A DNA stretch of 64,000 nucleotides. Source: DATBSL01 sp964561785. Lineage in GTDB: Bacteria > Acidobacteriota > Vicinamibacteria > Fen-336. Shown here one piece after another: positions 63,131 to 64,000 of the stretch. The DNA lies in contig CAZLRF010000022.1 in NCBI GenBank assembly GCA_964561785.1, positions 1 through 64,000 of the forward strand, given 5' to 3'. The stretch's first letter is position 1; each line of letters opens with the position of its first letter. The notes beneath the pieces are model-generated. The model was given only the letters and a program-made list of their open reading frames with translations, was not told where the DNA came from and made no database searches. The translations under genes and the position numbers were made by a program.

Positions 63131-64000
63131 ATGGCCGAGCTCCGCAAGACGCCGCTTCACGACGTTCACCGGGACAGCGGGGCCAAGATGGTTCCCTTCG
63201 GCGGGTGGGACATGCCCGTCGAGTACTCGGGGCTGATCGCCGAGCACGGCGCCGTCCGGTCCGCCGCGGGCCTGTTCGACGTGTCCCACATGGGCCAGTT
63301 CGAGGTGGAGGGGGAGGCGGCCCTCGCCTTCCTCCAGCGGGTCACGTCGAACGACGTGGCGAAGCTCGTGGACGGGCAGGCCCAGTACTCCTCGCTGCCG
63401 ATGCCGAGCGGCTGCCCGGTGGACGACGTCATCGTCTACCGCCGATCCGAGCGCCGCTACCTCGTGGTGGTCAACGCCGCGAACGTCGAGAAGGACTGGC
63501 GGTGGCTGCTCGATCAGAAGCCCTCCGGCTGCGGCCTGCACGACCTCTCCGACCGGTTCGCCCTGCTCGCGCTGCAGGGCCCGAAGGCCGAGGCGATCCT
63601 CCAGGGGCTCACCCCGCTCGACCTGTCCGCGATCGGGTTCTACCGCTTCGCGGAGGGCACGGTCGACGGCCACGACGCGATCGTGGCCCGCACCGGCTAC
63701 ACCGGGGAGGACGGCTTCGAGATCTTCGTCGCCCCCTCCACCGCCCCCGGCCTGTGGCGGCGGATCATCGAGGCGGGAGCGCCCTTCGGCCTTCTCCCGG
63801 CCGGCCTCGGGGCTCGCGACACGCTCCGTCTCGAGGCCCGGATGATGCTCTACGGCAACGACATCGACGAGACGACGACCCTGATCGAGGCGGGGCTCGG
63901 GTGGATCGTCTCCACCCACGAGGCGAAAGGCGACTTCAACGGGCGAGCGATCCTCGCCGAGCAGAAGGCGAAGGGGGCGCCGCGCAAGCTCGTCGGCTTC
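63131..64000 (+). CDS. gcvT: Glycine cleavage T protein (aminomethyltransferase), cut by window end
   Basis: The first 290 residues are visible; full GcvT is about 360. The folate-binding GcvT fold is clear: TPLHDVHRDSGAKMVPFGGWDMPVEY, AGLFDVSHMGQFEVEG with the catalytic-region Asp, QYSSLPMPSGCPVDDVIVYR, FALLALQGPKAE, ARTGYTGEDGFEIFV and AGLGARDTLRLEARMMLYGNDI. It transfers the methylene group from H-protein-bound aminomethyl to tetrahydrofolate. gcvH and gcvP probably follow outside the window. Divergent from the GspE-like gene. Confidence 0.95.
   Translation, partial: MAELRKTPLHDVHRDSGAKMVPFGGWDMPVEYSGLIAEHGAVRSAAGLFDVSHMGQFEVEGEAALAFLQRVTSNDVAKLVDGQAQYSSLPMPSGCPVDDVIVYRRSERRYLVVVNAANVEKDWRWLLDQKPSGCGLHDLSDRFALLALQGPKAEAILQGLTPLDLSAIGFYRFAEGTVDGHDAIVARTGYTGEDGFEIFVAPSTAPGLWRRIIEAGAPFGLLPAGLGARDTLRLEARMMLYGNDIDETTTLIEAGLGWIVSTHEAKGDFNGRAILAEQKAKGAPRKLVGF

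Noticed and set aside
1..64000. CRISPR arrays, tRNA or rRNA genes, insertion sequences, prophage
   Set aside because: All gaps are under about 200 bases. I found no regular spacer-repeat pattern, no tRNA cloverleaf, no transposase or integrase, and no phage structural genes.

Overview
This is a very GC-rich (roughly 70 percent or more by eye) window of bacterial chromosome. It is densely packed, with no gap over about 200 bases, and with many GTG/TTG starts and ATGA/GTGA/TTGA stop-start overlaps. I see no rRNA, tRNA, CRISPR array, prophage or intact insertion sequence. The gene set suits a Gram-negative heterotroph: an MltF-type transglycosylase, two lipoproteins, a kinase ending in a TonB-type domain, an SSS symporter, several secreted glycoside hydrolases and a SpoIIE-type phosphatase. 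Acidobacteriota is my best guess. That is inference from gene content and base composition; no marker in the window proves it.

Layout. 0-12 kb holds a secreted repeat-like protein, a LonB-type protease, a DMT exporter, a serine beta-lactamase-like hydrolase, a decayed nucleotidyltransferase-like module, an alanine-glyoxylate-type aminotransferase, a receiver-like/DUF3052 protein, a Tat-exported isomerase-like TIM barrel and an acetyl-esterase. 12.3-15.3 kb is a coherent peroxide/iron operon: Fur/PerR-type regulator with a perfect palindrome at its start, rubrerythrin, a two-[4Fe-4S] CCG-domain oxidoreductase and DUF3501. 15.3-18.2 kb holds zinc-ribbon proteins and an SPFH protein with a C-terminal helix-turn-helix, resembling the Bacillus ydjG/ydjI neighbourhood. 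18.3-22.5 kb has two VapBC modules around a DUF4019 protein, an NmrA-like reductase and a membrane PP2C phosphatase. 22.5-35 kb is a carbohydrate region (GH116, DUF5009 acyltransferase-like, DUF5107-TPR, GH5-like with an inserted binding module) interrupted by a membrane spermidine-synthase-like protein.

35-43 kb carries a YIP1 membrane protein, ThrA (aspartokinase-homoserine dehydrogenase), a Ser/Thr kinase-TonB fusion, and a complete AmmeMemoRadiSam system packed into two overlapping genes. 43-46.6 kb is a sugar-use unit: SSS symporter, 67-residue two-helix partner, secreted GH5 enzyme. 46.6-51.5 kb has a YeaQ-type membrane protein, MltF, two similar lipoproteins and an orphan hydrogenase-type maturation protease. 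51.5-64 kb is mostly housekeeping: uvrC, a Phd-PIN module, a ClpX-like ATPase, trpS, scpA-scpB, an RluB-type pseudouridine synthase, hisC, cmk fused to a cupin, an ACT protein with a GspE-like protein that has lost its Walker A lysine, and the start of gcvT.

The most general signal is transcriptional. Seven genes without a convincing Shine-Dalgarno sequence have a -10-like hexamer (TAGGAT, TATCAT, TACATT, GATAAT, TAGAAT, TAAGAT, TAGCCT) exactly six bases before the start codon, which predicts leaderless mRNAs. The best candidates for something undescribed are the AmmeMemoRadiSam pair with its extra N-terminal domain, the catalytically degenerate GspE-like protein, the Cmk-cupin and kinase-TonB fusions, and a leader before thrA with two mutually exclusive pairings.
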